In this document: positions 62,789 to 64,000 of the stretch, one piece after another
How positions within the stretch are numbered: position 1 is the stretch's first letter
How the letters are laid out: each line of letters starts with the position of its first letter
Source: Clostridia bacterium
GTDB taxonomy: Bacteria; Bacillota; Clostridia; Oscillospirales; CAG-272
Direction of reading: 5' to 3'
Assembly: GCA_017466445.1 (NCBI GenBank)
Contig: JAFTUC010000005.1
Span: forward strand, 62,001 to 126,000
Length of the DNA: 64,000 nt
The notes under the pieces: model-generated
Seen by the model: only the letters and a program-made list of their open reading frames with translations
Told to the model about the DNA's origin: nothing
Databases searched by the model: none
Translations under genes and position numbers: made by a program

Positions 62789-64000
62789 TCACGAAAGCTC
62801 TGCGATTATCTTTTCAAAAGCCATAGCTCGGCTTGCCTTGAAAAGGATAACGTCGCCCTCGTTTGTATTTTTCATTACAGCTTCAGCGATCCTTTTGTAC
62901 TCGGGCTCATCAAACGCAATGATATTCTTAAGTCCGTTATTTGCCGCAGCCGCCGCGATATTCAGCGCATGCTCCCCAACCGTCACAAGAAGATCGACAC
63001 GGCTTTCGATCACCGCGTTTCCGACCTCGATATGCGCCTCGGTCGAGTATTCTCCAAGCTCCTTCATATCTCCGAGAACGGCAACACGTCGAGCGTCTCT
63101 TCTTCCGGCGTAAGTGGCAAGAACCTTAAGAGCCGCCTTTACCGATTCGGGAGAAGCGTTATAGCAGTCCTCTATGACAGTCCTTCCGAGATGCTTATAG
63201 ATATTTTGTCGCATTCCCGTATTCTTAAAGTTCATAAGTCCTCTTCGGATCTCAAATTCTCCGATACCTGCGGCAAATCCGACCGCGAACGCGAATGCCG
63301 CGTTCATAACGTTATGGCGTCCTATAGCGGGGATAGTGAGACTTTCAAAGCGTTCGCCGCGAACTGTAAGGTCGAACGCGCAGCCATTCTCGCCCTCTAT
63401 GACGTTATCTATAAAATAGTCGGATTCCTCGTTCACCTCACCGACGTATATAGCTCCGTTTATATCGGCAAGGAGAGGCTCGTCGCCGTTCAGTATAAGG
63501 ATACCGTCACGGGTGAGACCCTTGCGTATTTCGAGCTTAGCGTCCCTTATTCCCTCTCTGGATCCAAGGTTTTCTATATGCGATCTTCCGATGTTCGTTA
63601 TAACGGCTATATTGGGGGAGGCTATCTTCGAAAGATATTCTATCTCTCCGAAATGACTCATTCCCATTTCAAGCACTGCGACGTCCTCATCGGGAGAAAG
63701 ACCGAGAAGGGTCATCGGAAGTCCGATATCGTTATTGAAATTACCCTCTGTTTTAAGAGTTTTATATTTTTCACAGAGTACGGAATAGATGAATTCCTTG
63801 GTCGTAGTCTTTCCGATGCTTCCCGTAACCGCTATAGTCAGGGGACTCAGCTTATCCTTAAAGCCCTTCGCTATCATACCGAGCGCTTTTTTCGTATCGG
63901 ACACAAGGATATACGCAAAGCTTGCGTTCTCGATATCCCTTTCAACTATCGCGCACACAGATCCGTTTTCGATCGCCTTTTCAACGTAATCGTGTCCGTC
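62789..64000 (-). CDS. murF: UDP-MurNAc-tripeptide:D-Ala-D-Ala ligase MurF (5' end outside the window)
   Basis: MurF adds D-Ala-D-Ala to the muropeptide precursor. The Mur-ligase P-loop GSIGKTTTKE, the ATP-site MGMSHFGEIEYLS and the C-terminal LGDMKELGEYS are clear. The reading frame continues unbroken to position 64000 (GHDYVEKAIENG), the end of the N-terminal UDP-binding domain, so the true start lies to the right of the window. About 60-70 residues are missing. Confidence 0.94.
   Translation of the reverse strand, partial: DGHDYVEKAIENGSVCAIVERDIENASFAYILVSDTKKALGMIAKGFKDKLSPLTIAVTGSIGKTTTKEFIYSVLCEKYKTLKTEGNFNNDIGLPMTLLGLSPDEDVAVLEMGMSHFGEIEYLSKIASPNIAVITNIGRSHIENLGSREGIRDAKLEIRKGLTRDGILILNGDEPLLADINGAIYVGEVNEESDYFIDNVIEGENGCAFDLTVRGERFESLTIPAIGRHNVMNAAFAFAVGFAAGIGEFEIRRGLMNFKNTGMRQNIYKHLGRTVIEDCYNASPESVKAALKVLATYAGRRDARRVAVLGDMKELGEYSTEAHIEVGNAVIESRVDLLVTVGEHALNIAAAAANNGLKNIIAFDEPEYKRIAEAVMKNTNEGDVILFKASRAMAFEKIIAELS

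Overview
The window looks like the chromosome of an anaerobic, spore-forming-lineage Firmicute (class Clostridia, probably an uncultured gut or rumen Oscillospiraceae/Christensenellales-type organism). The evidence is the dgt-dnaG-rpoD macrodomain, a forespore sigma factor SigG, a T-box leader, a Firmicute-type dcw cluster, near-consensus SigA promoters (TTGACA-N17-TATAAT occurs again and again), TTG/GTG starts and strong AGGAGG ribosome binding sites. I made no database searches; family names come from motifs recognised by eye.

Layout. 0.1-6.2 kb (minus strand): a large lipoprotein and the dgt-dnaG-rpoD cluster. 6.4-10.8 kb (plus): a four-gene ABC export module of the GldA/GldF/GldG type with a DUF4340 protein. 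10.9-22.1 kb: a carbohydrate locus with a GH42 beta-galactosidase, two tandem duplicated polysaccharide-deacetylase-like proteins, two AraC regulators, a GH36-like alpha-galactosidase, a GH51-like arabinofuranosidase, an EamA transporter and a TIM-barrel sugar epimerase/isomerase-like protein. 22.2-24.3 kb: tRNA-Thr(GGT), tRNA-Leu(CAA) and a PutP-type Na+/solute symporter. 24.4-28.9 kb: a SWIM-motif protein, then an AT-rich accessory island (DUF998 protein, Asp-box sialidase-like protein, GH43/GH130-like propeller) full of small repeats and bounded by two inverted copies of a 96-bp sequence. 28.95-34.1 kb: the aspS-gatC-gatA-gatB operon behind a T-box with an Asn specifier. 34.1-39.6 kb: a guanylate kinase with an extra C-terminal domain, an orphan fumarase beta subunit, a GH28-like protein, an LRR lipoprotein inserted between two identical 43-bp promoter copies, and galM. 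39.8-46.0 kb: HtrA protease, a two-component system and a MarR-ABC transporter pair with paired operators. 46.1-50.5 kb: DUF1015, a GH63/GH37-like glycosidase, sigG and a CarD-like regulator. 50.6-57.0 kb: a fucose operon (fucI, two SGNH esterases, a serine hydrolase, fucA) with a divergent AraC regulator. 57.1-64.0 kb: ftsZ, ftsQ, murG, ftsW, mraY and the 3' part of murF.

How it fits together. The glycosidases lack signal peptides, so the strategy is import of oligosaccharides from plant or mucin glycans followed by cytoplasmic trimming; AraC regulators sit divergently beside each set. The most unusual item is the GatA subunit of the tRNA amidotransferase. It is about 85 residues short at the N-terminus and lacks all three residues of the amidase Lys-Ser-Ser triad, yet it sits in an intact, T-box-controlled operon. 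Either this lineage makes Asn-tRNA (or Gln-tRNA) with free ammonia or another ammonia donor, or GatA here has only a structural job.
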